Part shown: one piece after another, positions 1 to 9,029 of the stretch
How the letters are laid out: each line of letters opens with the position of its first letter
Position numbering within the stretch: position 1 is the stretch's first letter
Assembly: GCA_965198865.1 (NCBI GenBank)
Contig: CBDAQA010000022.1
Span: 437,941-501,940 of the forward strand
Source: CBDAQA01 sp965198865
GTDB lineage: Bacteria; Planctomycetota; Phycisphaerae; Tepidisphaerales; Tepidisphaeraceae
Reading direction: 5' to 3'
DNA length: 64,000 nucleotides
Notes under the pieces: model-generated
What the model was told of the DNA's origin: nothing
The model's database searches: none
Seen by the model: only the letters and a program-made list of their open reading frames with translations
Translations under genes and position numbers: made by a program

Positions 1-1417
1 TCTGCATCAGCACCGACCCCAGCGTGTTCCACGTCACATCCTGGTCGGGGCGGATCGCGAGCGACTGCCGGCACAGCACCGCGGCGGCGGCGGGGTCGGT
101 GTCGGCCACGACGTAGGCCAGGTTCGTCCGCGCGAGCCAACTGTAAGGATTGACGGCCAGCGCGTGGCGGTAGAGCGCCGCGCCGTCGTGCCAGGTGGCG
201 ATCTGGCTCTCGGTTTGGACGACGTACGCCAGCAGGGGCAGCACGACGATGGCCGCGGTCCACCGCGAACGGCGCGCAACGTGAGCAACGGCGGCCGCCA
301 CGGCCAGGCCGAGGCCCAGCATCGGCAGGTAGGCGTAACGGTCGGCGGTCGTCGAGATCAGTTGAAAGTCGAACGGCACCAGCCCGGCGTTGGGCAGGAG
401 CGCGGCCAGGTAGATCGCCAATCCCGCCGCCGCCGCAGGGGCGCGGCGGCGGAGCAGCACGGCCGCCACGATGCACGCCAGGGCGACAAATGCGGCCACC
501 GCCAAATGGACTGACCAACCGTGCAGCACGGCGGCGGGCGTGCGTCCGTAGTCGATCCCCAAGTTGGCGGGCCAAGCGAACTGGCGAAGGTAAAACGTCA
601 CGGCGTCGGCGCCCACCAGCGGCCGTTGCCACGCCGGCGACCTGGCGGCATCGGCGCCGCGCTGCGCCCACCGCGTCCACGCCATGCACGGCACGGCCAA
701 GGCGGCCCACGGCAGGATCGATCGGAGTCGTTGAAGGGTTGGGCGATGATGGACAAGGCCGTCGAGGAACCACGCGACCGGCACCAGCGCGACGGCCGTT
801 GGCTTCGCGACCATCGCCATCAGCAGCAGGACGGCCGACGCAACCCCGGCGCACTTCGACCGTGGCCCGGCCGGGTCGGTCCACCGTAGGTACAGGCAGA
901 CCGCGGTCAGCCCGAGGCAGCCGAACAGCGGGTTGTTGACCACGCCAGCGAAGGCGACCGCTTCGACCTGGATCGGGTGCAGGGCGAACACCAGTGTGCC
1001 CGCGGCCGCCGCCCACCGGTTGCTTACCGCCCGCCGGACCAGGGCGAATGCGGCGACGGCCGTGCCGGCGTGGAGGGCGACCGACGCCAGGTGGAAGACG
1101 GCGGGGTTCATGTGGCCGGCCGTCGCGTCGGGCGTGGTGACCCAGCCGGCCCAGGCGCACGCCGCCCAGAGGGTCATGGTGATCGGCTGGTACAGATTCC
1201 ATGCGACGTGGTGCCAGTACCACGCGGTGCCGGCCCAGGATGGCGGGTTGAGCCGGGGGTTAGCGACGATGAACTTCAGGTCGTCCCAGGCGACGAAGCC
1301 GTTCGCCAGCGACGGCGCGAAGACCAGCGCGGTGATCGCGAAAATGGCCAGGCTGAGGCGCGCGTTGGACCCGTTCGACGGGCCGGCGATGGGGGTCGTC
1401 GGGGGAGGGACGGGCAC
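1..1417 (-). CDS. TMTC-like polytopic membrane protein with C-terminal TPRs (3' end outside window)
   Basis: The reverse strand stays open from about 1417 to the window edge. The protein starts MPVPPPTTP and has a first membrane segment around residues 25-45 followed by a WDD motif (FVAWDDLKF). It then has ALHPIQVEAVAF and VAKPTAVAL blocks, which are hallmarks of bacterial TMTC/DUF1736-like GT-C membrane proteins. The last part inside the window reads as helical TPR repeats (AALYRHALAVNPYSWLARTN, then AVLCRQSLAIRPDQ). By family it is a membrane protein with a lumenal TPR tail, possibly a glycosyltransferase; the substrate is unknown. The GTG start at 1417 is a guess; a TTG twelve codons earlier (1453) is also in frame. 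It is transcribed divergently from the mutase gene. Confidence 0.75.
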   Translation of the reverse strand, partial: MPVPPPTTPIAGPSNGSNARLSLAIFAITALVFAPSLANGFVAWDDLKFIVANPRLNPPSWAGTAWYWHHVAWNLYQPITMTLWAACAWAGWVTTPDATAGHMNPAVFHLASVALHAGTAVAAFALVRRAVSNRWAAAAGTLVFALHPIQVEAVAFAGVVNNPLFGCLGLTAVCLYLRWTDPAGPRSKCAGVASAVLLLMAMVAKPTAVALVPVAWFLDGLVHHRPTLQRLRSILPWAALAVPCMAWTRWAQRGADAARSPAWQRPLVGADAVTFYLRQFAWPANLGIDYGRTPAAVLHGWSVHLAVAAFVALACIVAAVLLRRRAPAAAAGLAIYLAALLPNAGLVPFDFQLISTTADRYAYLPMLGLGLAVAAAVAHVARRSRWTAAIVVLPLLAYVVQTESQIATWHDGAALYRHALAVNPYSWLARTNLAYVVADTDPAAAAVLCRQSLAIRPDQDVTWNTLGSVLMQ

Positions 1418-1552
1418 CCGGACGACGGTAGAGCCGGCGCGGAGGGCGGTCAAAGCCGCCGTGGAACCCCGCCCATCGCGTGGCGACTGATTGCCCCCCC
1501 CCTCGCCTGCCGATAAGTTTGCGTTGACCTCAACCCACAGGATTGCCCGCCC

Positions 1553-2944
1553 ATGATCGACAAGATTTTCAAAGCCTACGACGTCCGCGCCACCTATCCG
1601 AGCCCGTTGAACGAGGAGGACGCGTGGAAGGTGGGCCACGCGACGGCCCAGTTCCTCAAGCGCAGCCGGGAGCGGCTGCCGGCCGACCAGAAGGTGCGGA
1701 ACGAGAACACGATGGCGGTGGGCCGCGACATGCGGCCGCACAGCCCCTCGCTGGCGGGGGCGCTGATCGAGGGGATCCGCAGCGTCGGCATGGACGTGGT
1801 TGACGTGGGCATGATCGACACGTCCTTCATCTACTTCGCCATCAACGAGCTGGATTGCGTGGGCGGGATCCAGGTCACCGCGTCGCACAATCCCATCAAT
1901 TATAACGGCTTCAAGATCAGCGGGCCCAAGGCCAAGCCGATCGGGTCGGCCACGGGGCTGGACGACATCAAGCGGATCGCCCAGACGCTTCGCCCGGGCA
2001 AGACCGGCGTCGAGGGGAAGCTGGAGACGGCCGATCTCTGGCCGGCGTACAAGAAGCTGGTGCTGAGCTTCCTGCAGCTGAAGCGGCCGTTGAAGGTGGC
2101 GATCGACGCGAGCAACGGCATGGCGGGCAAGATGGTGCCGGCCGTGTTCGGCGACGTGCCGAACCTGAAGATCGTGCCGCTGCTGTTCGACATCACCGGC
2201 AGCTTCACGCACGAGCCCAACCCGCTGGTCGAGAGCAACCTGGACATGCTCAAGGAACTGATGTCCAAGGACAAGTGCGACCTGGGCGCCTGCTTCGACG
2301 GCGACGCCGACCGCTGCATGTTCCTGGACGAGAACCGCAAGTACCTCGGCTCGGACCTGATCACGGCCCTGCTGGCCAAGGACTTCCTGGGTAAGCCGGC
2401 CAACAAGGGCGCGACGGTCGTGTACGACCTGCGCAGCAGCCACGTGGTACCCGACGAGATCACGGCGGCGGGCGGCCTGCCGAAGCGCGACCGGGTGGGT
2501 CACGCGTTCATCAAGAAGACGATGGCCGACACCGGTGCCGTGTTCGGCGGGGAGTTGTCCGGGCACATCTACTTCAAGGACTTCTACTACGCCGACTCGG
2601 CCGCCATCGCGTTCGCCCGGCTGTTGTCGGTCCTCAGCGCCCAGCAGAAGCCGTTGAGCGAGGTGATGAAGCCGCTCTACAAGTACAGCCAGAGCGGTGA
2701 GCTGAACTACGAGGTGGAGGACAAGGACGGAAAGATCCGCGAGCTGGCCGACGCGTACCGTAAGGGGAAGGTCGACTACCTGGACGGCATCACGGTGGAC
2801 CTGGGCGACTGGTGGTTCAACGTCCGCAAGAGCAACACCGAGCCGCTGCTGCGTTTGAACTTGGAGACCGGCTCGCCAGAGCAGCTGGCGGAGAAGCTGG
2901 CGGAACTGCAGAAGTACCTGGGGCAGCCGAGCCACGGGCACTGA
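1553..2944 (+). CDS. Phosphomannomutase/phosphoglucomutase
   Basis: Alpha-D-phosphohexomutase that interconverts hexose 1- and 6-phosphates (mannose and/or glucose) for sugar-nucleotide and exopolysaccharide synthesis in the cytoplasm. The 463 residues match the family length. Visible motifs are the phosphoserine loop TASHNP (residues 109-114, Ser111), the Mg-binding loop DGDADR (about 248-254), the sugar-specificity loop ELSGHIYF (about 335) and the C-terminal phosphate-binding loop RKSNTEPLLR (about 424). Dual PMM/PGM specificity (AlgC type) cannot be separated from pure ManB by sequence reading alone. It stands alone on this strand, with a decayed small-gene pair downstream. Confidence 0.92.
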   Translation: MIDKIFKAYDVRATYPSPLNEEDAWKVGHATAQFLKRSRERLPADQKVRNENTMAVGRDMRPHSPSLAGALIEGIRSVGMDVVDVGMIDTSFIYFAINELDCVGGIQVTASHNPINYNGFKISGPKAKPIGSATGLDDIKRIAQTLRPGKTGVEGKLETADLWPAYKKLVLSFLQLKRPLKVAIDASNGMAGKMVPAVFGDVPNLKIVPLLFDITGSFTHEPNPLVESNLDMLKELMSKDKCDLGACFDGDADRCMFLDENRKYLGSDLITALLAKDFLGKPANKGATVVYDLRSSHVVPDEITAAGGLPKRDRVGHAFIKKTMADTGAVFGGELSGHIYFKDFYYADSAAIAFARLLSVLSAQQKPLSEVMKPLYKYSQSGELNYEVEDKDGKIRELADAYRKGKVDYLDGITVDLGDWWFNVRKSNTEPLLRLNLETGSPEQLAEKLAELQKYLGQPSHGH

Positions 2945-2980
2945 GGGGCGGATATAACCCGTCGATCGGAGCGAATCCCA

Positions 2981-3218
2981 TGGTTGACGCGATTACGAAC
3001 CGCCGGCTGACGGTGAACGGCACGGCGCCGGCGGGCTCAAACATCATCGTTCCCGTGGAACTACTGGGCGAGGTCACCGCAGCGCTGACCCGGGTGGAGT
3101 GACGCACTGGGTGGCGGCAGAGACTGTTTCGGTCCGAAATCTCCCGCCGTTCGCCTTTGTGAAGCTGAGCCGATCGTCGGACACCGCTATGGTCCAGCGG
3201 ATCCTGGACTCGATCTGA
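2981..3218 (+). pseudogene. Frameshifted small protein of unknown function
   Basis: An ATG at 2981, about 8 nt after GGAG, opens a frame beginning MVDAITNRRLTVNGTAPAGS that stops at 3102 after 40 residues. The next frame picks up immediately with GVTHWVAAETVSV and continues through VKLSRSSDTAMVQRILDSI to a stop at 3218. Joined, they make one coherent protein of about 79 residues. A one-base loss in the CCCGGGTGG run near 3095-3099 would explain the break. The C-terminal pattern resembles small uncharacterised proteins ending in a VQ..LD helix, but I cannot name the family. A programmed shift or a sequencing error is not excluded. Confidence 0.45.
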
Positions 3219-3232
3219 GCGGGAGATCTCTG

Positions 3233-3433
3233 GTGCCGTTGCGGATCGACGCGGAACGAGTGCGCGACGTCGCCGCGAAAGAACTCGATGACGCCCACGA
3301 TCTTTTCGCGTACTCCGGACGCCTGTGGCGGGAGCTTTCGGCCGATGTACACGTCGAACCTCCGACAAGCGTATTTTGTCGAACCCGGTCACCGGATCGA
3401 CCGTCGCCAAACAAGATCTGTTGCCAGTTGTGA
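3233..3433 (+). CDS. Hypothetical small protein, possibly a decayed partner gene
   Basis: GTG start at 3233 preceded by GGGAG with about 7 nt spacing, 14 nt after the end of the frameshifted ORF. The 66-residue product starts MPLRIDAERVRDVAAKELDD and looks like a soluble charged helix up to about residue 40. The last 25 residues are rich in Cys, Arg and Pro and look out of frame, so the 3' half may have drifted. Tight coupling to the preceding small ORF suggests a former two-gene unit. No family is recognised. Confidence 0.35.
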   Translation: MPLRIDAERVRDVAAKELDDAHDLFAYSGRLWRELSADVHVEPPTSVFCRTRSPDRPSPNKICCQL

Positions 3434-3468
3434 CCAACTCGCTTGAGGGGCCGCCCGGGCGTGACGGG

Positions 3469-4737
3469 TCACTCCGCCGCCGACTCTTCCGGCTCAGGGG
3501 TCGCTTCCGCTTCCTCAGCCTCGTCCTCCGCGTCCGTCTTCATCAGCTCCCGCATCAGCACCGTGGCGAACGCTCCCGCTGGCAGGGTGAAGGCGACCGT
3601 CACGTGCGGGCCGAACTCGTCGACGCCGCCGGCCAGTTCCACGTTGGTCGGGCGGACGCGCAGCGGGCGGCGGGCGCCCTTCACGCGCAGCTTGCCGCTC
3701 TGCTTGAACGCCTCGGGCGTCAGGTCGACGGCGGCCATGGCGGCCTGCTCGATCGCCATCTCCGCGCCGCCGGGCATCGTCATCCGGTAGCCCACCAGCG
3801 GGCCGGTCGGGCTGATCTCGAACGTTTCGCACCGGGCCTGCTCCACCGCGGCCGACTCGACCGGGAAACAGGCGCCGTTCTCGTGCTTGTAGGCCAGGTC
3901 GCCGTCGAGCAGCGTGTCGATCGTCTTGATGCGCTGGGCGAGCACGTCGTTGAACAGGCGGGACTGGACGGCAGCGATCCAGATGCGCCGCACCTTCTCG
4001 TCGATCGCGTGGATGGCGGCCGAGGGGCGGTGGGTCTTCATCAGCCGGGCGAGCACGCGGCGCTCCATGCCGCCGCTGCGCGGCCACAGGCGCATCGCCT
4101 CCGTGTTGTCGCGGCGGTCGAACGCCCGCCGGGCCTCCAGCGTTCGGCCGTCGTCCATCTCCGGGTCGGGCGCGCCCAGCAGGTAGTGAAGCACCGCCTC
4201 GTTGTCGCCGCGGATCATGGCCGCGCCCAGCATGTCGTTATTATTTCTGCGACCGAATCGTTGCTCGCCGAAGAAGTTCGGCATGCCGCGCCGCTGGATC
4301 GTGTCCAGCACGGGCTGGATCTTCACCACGTCGGTCGCCTCCACCTCGCGGATCTTGATGGCGAAGCGGTTGCCCGCCAGGTGGCCCAGCCGCAGCTTGT
4401 TCCCGTGCCGGACGGCCCAGCCCACGCTCAGCCCCGGGATCTCCGCCGCCATCACGGCCTCGGGCGTCGTGCCGAACAGGCTGAACACCTGCCGGGTGAT
4501 CGCGTGGGCGTCCTTCATGCCGGCGTAGCCGATCTCCCGGCTCGACACGTTCAGGTGGTTCGACAGCCGGTGGATCGCCTCGAACGTGGTCAGCCCGACC
4601 TTCTGCACCTCGGCGTAGACGTGCTCCCCCTCGCCGCTGGCGTCGTACAGCGGCACCTCCTGCACGAAGAAGTCCTCGGGGCGCTGCTTGATGACGCCGC
4701 CGATGCCGGGGAAGTCAGGGGTGAGGTACGGGAGCAT
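3469..4737 (-). CDS. truD: tRNA pseudouridine(13) synthase TruD
   Basis: Converts U13 of tRNA to pseudouridine. The protein begins MLPYLTPDFPGIGGVIKQRP, followed by EDFFVQEVPLY and the catalytic segment GYAGMKDAHAITRQ, in which Asp76 is the expected nucleophile. The segments NKLRLGHLAGNRFAI and MPNFFGEQRFGRR are also TruD signatures. The reading frame is open for 187 codons upstream of the chosen start, but that extension overlaps the divergent SDR gene and has no family similarity, so ATG 4737 is preferred. The 422 residues are normal for the family plus an acidic Glu/Ala-rich C-terminal tail. It is convergent with the small ORFs at 2981-3433. Confidence 0.95.
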   Translation of the reverse strand: MLPYLTPDFPGIGGVIKQRPEDFFVQEVPLYDASGEGEHVYAEVQKVGLTTFEAIHRLSNHLNVSSREIGYAGMKDAHAITRQVFSLFGTTPEAVMAAEIPGLSVGWAVRHGNKLRLGHLAGNRFAIKIREVEATDVVKIQPVLDTIQRRGMPNFFGEQRFGRRNNNDMLGAAMIRGDNEAVLHYLLGAPDPEMDDGRTLEARRAFDRRDNTEAMRLWPRSGGMERRVLARLMKTHRPSAAIHAIDEKVRRIWIAAVQSRLFNDVLAQRIKTIDTLLDGDLAYKHENGACFPVESAAVEQARCETFEISPTGPLVGYRMTMPGGAEMAIEQAAMAAVDLTPEAFKQSGKLRVKGARRPLRVRPTNVELAGGVDEFGPHVTVAFTLPAGAFATVLMRELMKTDAEDEAEEAEATPEPEESAAE

Positions 4738-4751
4738 AGACCGCGATTGTA

Positions 4752-4796
4752 GGAAGATCCGCCTCGGAGCCCAGCGGCCCCGCCGCGGGATCTTCC
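4752..4796. repeat. Palindromic intergenic repeat, family P1
   Basis: GGAAGATCC at 4752-4760 pairs with GGATCTTCC at 4788-4796 around a GC-rich core AGCCCAGCGGCCCCGCCGCG. The core resembles those at 17890, 45382-45621 and 62745. It sits in the short divergent space between truD and the SDR gene. Confidence 0.6.
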
Positions 4797-4827
4797 GCAC
4801 GATGGTCCCGCGACGTAGCTTGGCCCC

Positions 4828-5496
4828 ATGCGAATCCTGTTGTTCGGTGCCACCGGCATGGTCGGGCAAGGCGTGCCCCGCGAGTGCCTGCTCGACGACC
4901 GGGTGACCGACGTCACCACGGTCGTCCGCCGGTCCACCGGGAAGCCGCACGCCACGCTCCGCGAGATCGTGCTGCCCGACCTCGCGACGATCGACACCGT
5001 CGCTGACCCGCTCGTCGGCTTCGACGCCGGCTCCTTCTGCGTCGGCGTCACGTCGGCCGGCAAGGCCGAGCCGGCGTACACGCGGCTCACCTACGACCTC
5101 ACGCTGTCCGTCGCGAACGTGCTCCTCGCCCGGAACCCGGGCATGACGTTCGTCTACGTGTCCGGCGCGGGGGCCGACGGCACCGAGCGCGGCCGATCGA
5201 TGTGGGCCCGCGTCCGCGGTCGAACGGAGAACGCGCTGCTGCGGTTGCCGTTCAAGGCCGTGTACATCTTCCGGCTCGGCGCGGTCCAACCGCTGCACGG
5301 CATCCGCTCGCGGACGGCTTGGTACCGGGCGCTCTACAGCGTCACGTGGCCGCTGTTCGCCCTGCTCGCGCGCGTCGCGCCGGGGACCGTGACGACGACG
5401 GAGCGCGTCGGCCGGGGGATGATCGCCGTCGCGTCGGGCGGGTTCGATCGCCCCGTTCTGACCAACGCCGACATTAACCTGATCGGGTTGCTTTAG
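4828..5496 (+). CDS. Atypical short-chain dehydrogenase / NAD(P)-binding protein
   Basis: Rossmann-fold protein of 222 residues. The N-terminus MRILLFGATGMVGQG carries the GxxGxxG dinucleotide-binding loop of atypical SDRs. FVYVSGAGADG stands at the active-site strand, where the SDR serine would be. The family (NmrA/epimerase-like, about 220 residues) binds NAD(P) and is often annotated as epimerase; no YxxxK catalytic pair is obvious, so enzymatic activity is unproven. It stops 12 nt before the GH89 start, so the two are probably co-transcribed. Confidence 0.8.
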   Translation: MRILLFGATGMVGQGVPRECLLDDRVTDVTTVVRRSTGKPHATLREIVLPDLATIDTVADPLVGFDAGSFCVGVTSAGKAEPAYTRLTYDLTLSVANVLLARNPGMTFVYVSGAGADGTERGRSMWARVRGRTENALLRLPFKAVYIFRLGAVQPLHGIRSRTAWYRALYSVTWPLFALLARVAPGTVTTTERVGRGMIAVASGGFDRPVLTNADINLIGLL

Positions 5497-5508
5497 TACG
5501 TTACGATC

Positions 5509-7692
5509 ATGCGACGATCTGAACGACGGTGGCTGGCGGGCATTGGCGTTTCATTCCTGGCCACGTTGGCCGCCCGGCCCACGGCGTCCGTTGCCGCCGA
5601 CGCGCCGGCTGTCGCGGCCGCCCAGGGCGTGCTGCAACGGCTGATCGGACCGCACGCTGCTGACTTTCACCTCGAGGTGCAACCGACCGACGCGCCCGGC
5701 GACACGTTCGACGTCTCGGCCGCCAACGGTTCCGTCACCATCCGCGGCAACTCGACCGTCGCCCTCACGCGCGGGGCATACGCCTATCTTCGCCAGGCCT
5801 GCCACTGCATGGACGGCTGGGAGGGATCGCACCTGGACCTGCCCGCCACGCTGCCCGATTTCCAGGCCACGCACGTCGCGTCGCCGTTCCTGCTGCGGCA
5901 GGAGTACAACGTCTGCACGTTCGGCTACTCCACCGCGTACTGGGGCTGGCCCCAGTGGGAGCACGAGCTCGACTGGATGGCGCTGCACGGCATCAACATG
6001 CCGCTGGCCGAGGTGGGCACCGAGGCGATCTGGCAGAAGGTGTGGCTCGACATGGGCATCACCCACGCCGAACTCGACACCTATTTCACCGGCCCGGCCT
6101 ACCTGCCGTGGCACCGCATGGGCAACGTCAACGGTTGGGGCGGGCCGCTGCCCCAGGGGTTCATCGACAAGCAGGTGGCGTTGCAGAAGCGGATCATCGG
6201 CCGGATGCGCGAGCTGGGCATGAAGCCGATCGCCCCGGCGTTCGCGGGGTTCGTGCCGCCGGCGCTGCACCGCGTCCGGCCCGATGCGACCCTCACGCCG
6301 CTCGCCTCCTGGGCCGGGTTCAAGCCGCCCTACACGACGTTCCTGCTCGACCCCACGTCGCCGCTCTACCCGGTGATCGGCAAGGCGTTCATCACCGAGT
6401 GGGAGCGGCAGTACGGGAAGAACCAGTACTTTTTGGCCGACTCGTTCAACGAGCTGAAGGTGCCCGTCCCTGCCGACCGGCCTGGTCGGCTGGCGAAGCT
6501 GGCCAACTACGGCGACGCCGTCTACCGCTCGCTGCTGGCCGGCGACCCCGACGCCACGTGGGTCATGCAGGGCTGGCTGTTCCTGTACGATGCCAAGTTC
6601 TGGGACCCCGAGTCGACCGCAGCCCTGCTCAGCAAGGTCCCCAACGACCGCATGGTCCTGATCGACCTGGCGTGCGACTTCAGCCCCACCTGGCCGCGGC
6701 AGCAGGCGTTCTTCGGCAAGCAGTGGATCTACAGCGTGATCCACAACTTCGGCGGCAAGACGACCGTCGCCGGCGGGCTCGACTTCTTCGCCAAGATGGC
6801 CGCGTCCACGCTGGCCAACGCCAAGCACGGCAACCTCACCGGGGCCGGGATCTCGCCCGAGGGCATCGAGACCAACGAGGTGATGTACGAGCTGGCGACC
6901 GACGCCATGTGGACCCGCGACCCGATCGACCTGAACGCCTGGCTGCCCGACTACTGCGCCGCCCGCTACGGCGGTTGCCCCGACGACATGCGGCAGGCGT
7001 GGCAACTGTTCCGCAAGTCGGCCTACAGCCACGACAACCACGGTGCCCGGCCCGGGTTCGAGCGTCGCCCGTCGACCAGGCCCATCAAGTGGACCGGCCT
7101 GCCCGATGACTCCGCCGCTTACCGGCAAGGGCTCGCCCTGTTCCTGAAGTGCGGGCAGGCGCTGGGCGGCAATACGCTCTACCGTGCCGACGCGATCGAC
7201 TTCACCGCCCAGTACCTGGGCTCGCGGATCGACGGACTGGTGAAGGGCGCCATCGGCAGCACCGATGCGGCAACGCGGGATCGCGATGCGGCCGCCGCGC
7301 TGGAGCTGATGGATAACCTCGACACGCTGTTGGCGGCCCACCCAATCCACCGGCTCGACCGTTGGGTCGACTTCGCCCGCGCCTGGGGCGACACCGGTGC
7401 CGAGCGGAACTTCTACGAGGCCGACGCCAAGCGGCAGATCACCGTCTGGGGCGGCCCCAACCTGACCGAGTACGCGAGCAAGGTCTGGTCCGGCATGGTG
7501 GGCGGCTACTACCGCGGCCGCTGGGCCGGCACGTTCGACGCGATGCGCACCGGTAAGCCGTTCGACGTGAAGGCTTGGGAGCAGAATTGGATCGACACGC
7601 CCGGCGTGGCGACGCCGAAGCCGCCGCCCGACCCGGTCGCCGAGTGCGGCCGCTTGGTGGCCAAGGCCGACGCGCTCGACGCAACGAAGTGA
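5509..7692 (+). CDS. Alpha-N-acetylglucosaminidase, GH89 (NAGLU family), exported
   Basis: Predicted to remove terminal alpha-linked N-acetylglucosamine from glycans outside the cytoplasm. The first 30 residues are a signal peptide (Arg-rich start, then LAGIGVSFLATLA, ending near SVAA). Family blocks follow: RQEYNVCTFGYSTAYWGW, then DWMALHGINMPLAEVGTEAIWQ. ADSFNEL holds the candidate acid/base Glu at about 315, and SPEGIETNEV holds Glu451/454, one of which should be the nucleophile. The 727 residues fit GH89 without large extra modules. It lies 12 nt after the SDR gene and ends before a strong perfect hairpin that may terminate transcription. Confidence 0.93.
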   Translation: MRRSERRWLAGIGVSFLATLAARPTASVAADAPAVAAAQGVLQRLIGPHAADFHLEVQPTDAPGDTFDVSAANGSVTIRGNSTVALTRGAYAYLRQACHCMDGWEGSHLDLPATLPDFQATHVASPFLLRQEYNVCTFGYSTAYWGWPQWEHELDWMALHGINMPLAEVGTEAIWQKVWLDMGITHAELDTYFTGPAYLPWHRMGNVNGWGGPLPQGFIDKQVALQKRIIGRMRELGMKPIAPAFAGFVPPALHRVRPDATLTPLASWAGFKPPYTTFLLDPTSPLYPVIGKAFITEWERQYGKNQYFLADSFNELKVPVPADRPGRLAKLANYGDAVYRSLLAGDPDATWVMQGWLFLYDAKFWDPESTAALLSKVPNDRMVLIDLACDFSPTWPRQQAFFGKQWIYSVIHNFGGKTTVAGGLDFFAKMAASTLANAKHGNLTGAGISPEGIETNEVMYELATDAMWTRDPIDLNAWLPDYCAARYGGCPDDMRQAWQLFRKSAYSHDNHGARPGFERRPSTRPIKWTGLPDDSAAYRQGLALFLKCGQALGGNTLYRADAIDFTAQYLGSRIDGLVKGAIGSTDAATRDRDAAAALELMDNLDTLLAAHPIHRLDRWVDFARAWGDTGAERNFYEADAKRQITVWGGPNLTEYASKVWSGMVGGYYRGRWAGTFDAMRTGKPFDVKAWEQNWIDTPGVATPKPPPDPVAECGRLVAKADALDATK

Positions 7693-7826
7693 TGGGTGGG
7701 CGAACGGCGGTCGTGTCGAATCGGGCAACGGCAGGGCTTCTTCAGCAACCCCGTTCCAGTGCGGCGGCGTTGAGGCTCCCCCGCGTAGCGGTCGCCGGTG
7801 GATTAACTTCGTGCTTTGATCCGGTG

Positions 7827-7904
7827 AAGCCGGCGTCTGAGGTGCTGCGAAGACCCGGATCAGACGGCGCGCGATCCGGGTCTTCGCAGCACCTCAGAAG
7901 CCGG
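7827..7904. repeat. Perfect 24-bp-arm hairpin, repeat family P2
   Basis: Arms at 7838-7861 and 7873-7896 are exact reverse complements (24 bp) with an 11-nt loop. An outer AAGCCGG/GAAGCCGG fringe flanks them, but the two fringe copies are direct. A second copy stands at 42806-42886. Here it lies between the convergent GH89 and CheB-like genes, so it could act as a bidirectional terminator, although there is no T tract. Confidence 0.85.
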
Positions 7905-7945
7905 ATTCTTGGGGACGTTGTGCGACCCTGTTCCTAAAGGACGCT

Positions 7946-8947
7946 TCACGCCACGCGGTGGGTCGGCATCTCGGTTGACAGGTGGACCAGCAATGCCGCC
8001 ACGCGGTCGGCCGACGCGGACGCCTCGGCGGCGCCGGCGGCGAACGCCCGGCTGGTGCGGTCGGCGCACACGGCCGTCTCGGTCGACTCCACCACCGTGC
8101 GACCCCCGGCGTGACGGATCGCCAGCAGGCCGGCCACGCCGTCGGGGCCGACGCCGCCCAGGCAGGCGGCGGCGGCCCGCGGTCCGGCGGCGGCGGCGAC
8201 CGACCGGAACAGCACGTCCAGGCTCGGCCGGTGGTGGTGGACGGCCGGGCCGTCCTTCACGTTGACGGTCCAACCGCCGTCCGGGGATGGACGCACCAGC
8301 AAGTGGTGGTCGCCCGGCGCGACCAGCATCCAGCCCGGCGCGATCCGGTCGCCGTCGCCGGCGACCGAGAGCTGGACGGCGCAGTCTCGGCTCATGTGGT
8401 CGGCCCAGGCGGGGACGACGGACTCGGGCAGCGGCGTGACGACGACGCCCGCCGCGTCGGCGGGCAGGCCGGCCAGCACGGCGGCCAGGGCGGGCATCGA
8501 CCCGGTCCCACCACCGATGGCGAACAGGACCCCCTCGGCGGACTCGACGGCCGGCCAGGCGGGTTGGATCAGGCGTTGCCGCTCGACGCGCGCCGTGGCG
8601 GCGGCGACGGCGCGCCAGCCGAGGTCGTCCACGTTCCCGTTGCGCGACCACACGGCCACGGCACCCGCGGCCAGGGCGGCCATCCCCTCCTCGCCCCCCT
8701 CGTCGTCGGCCGGGACCAGCGCGACCAGCGGCAGGTGTGGGGCCAGCTTGGCGACGTCGGCGGCGTGACGGGCGTCGAGCAGGATCACGTCGGCGCGATG
8801 CTCCACCACGGTCGCCGTAACTTGGTCGGGCGACGAAACGACCCCGGCCACCAGCAGGACCGGGTGGCCCCACAGGTCGCGCCGCAGCTGCTCGGCCACC
8901 AGGGCGTTGGCATCGACCAGGATCGCTCGGATGACGCGGGCGGACAT
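7946..8947 (-). CDS. CheB-like two-domain protein lacking catalytic Ser and His (pseudo-methylesterase)
   Basis: The layout is that of chemotaxis methylesterase CheB: a receiver-like domain (residues about 5-120, Asp58 in VILLDAR) and a C-terminal esterase-like domain (about 140-333). CheB needs Ser in IGASTGG, His in QHMP and Asp in MGxDG. Here the loop reads IGGGTGS (Gly147 for Ser), the His region reads VTPLPES (Leu173 for His), and only GVGPDGVAG (Asp269) remains. The substrate-side VHHHRPSLDVLF is kept. Methylesterase activity is therefore unlikely; a regulatory or binding role is inference. The start at 8947 has GGAG 7 nt upstream. A longer frame to 9046 would overlap the upstream gene. 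No other che genes are nearby. Confidence 0.8.
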   Translation of the reverse strand: MSARVIRAILVDANALVAEQLRRDLWGHPVLLVAGVVSSPDQVTATVVEHRADVILLDARHAADVAKLAPHLPLVALVPADDEGGEEGMAALAAGAVAVWSRNGNVDDLGWRAVAAATARVERQRLIQPAWPAVESAEGVLFAIGGGTGSMPALAAVLAGLPADAAGVVVTPLPESVVPAWADHMSRDCAVQLSVAGDGDRIAPGWMLVAPGDHHLLVRPSPDGGWTVNVKDGPAVHHHRPSLDVLFRSVAAAAGPRAAAACLGGVGPDGVAGLLAIRHAGGRTVVESTETAVCADRTSRAFAAGAAEASASADRVAALLVHLSTEMPTHRVA

Positions 8948-9029
8948 GGCGGGCTCCGACGGGGACACGGCGGCGGCGAACGACCGCCGCCACCGTCCAA
9001 CGTCGGCCACCGGGCGGGGCGACTTGACC

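Noticed and set aside
4738..5298. 187-codon N-terminal extension of TruD
   Set aside because: It lies antisense to the SDR gene and has no similarity to TruD; the family N-terminus begins at 4737.
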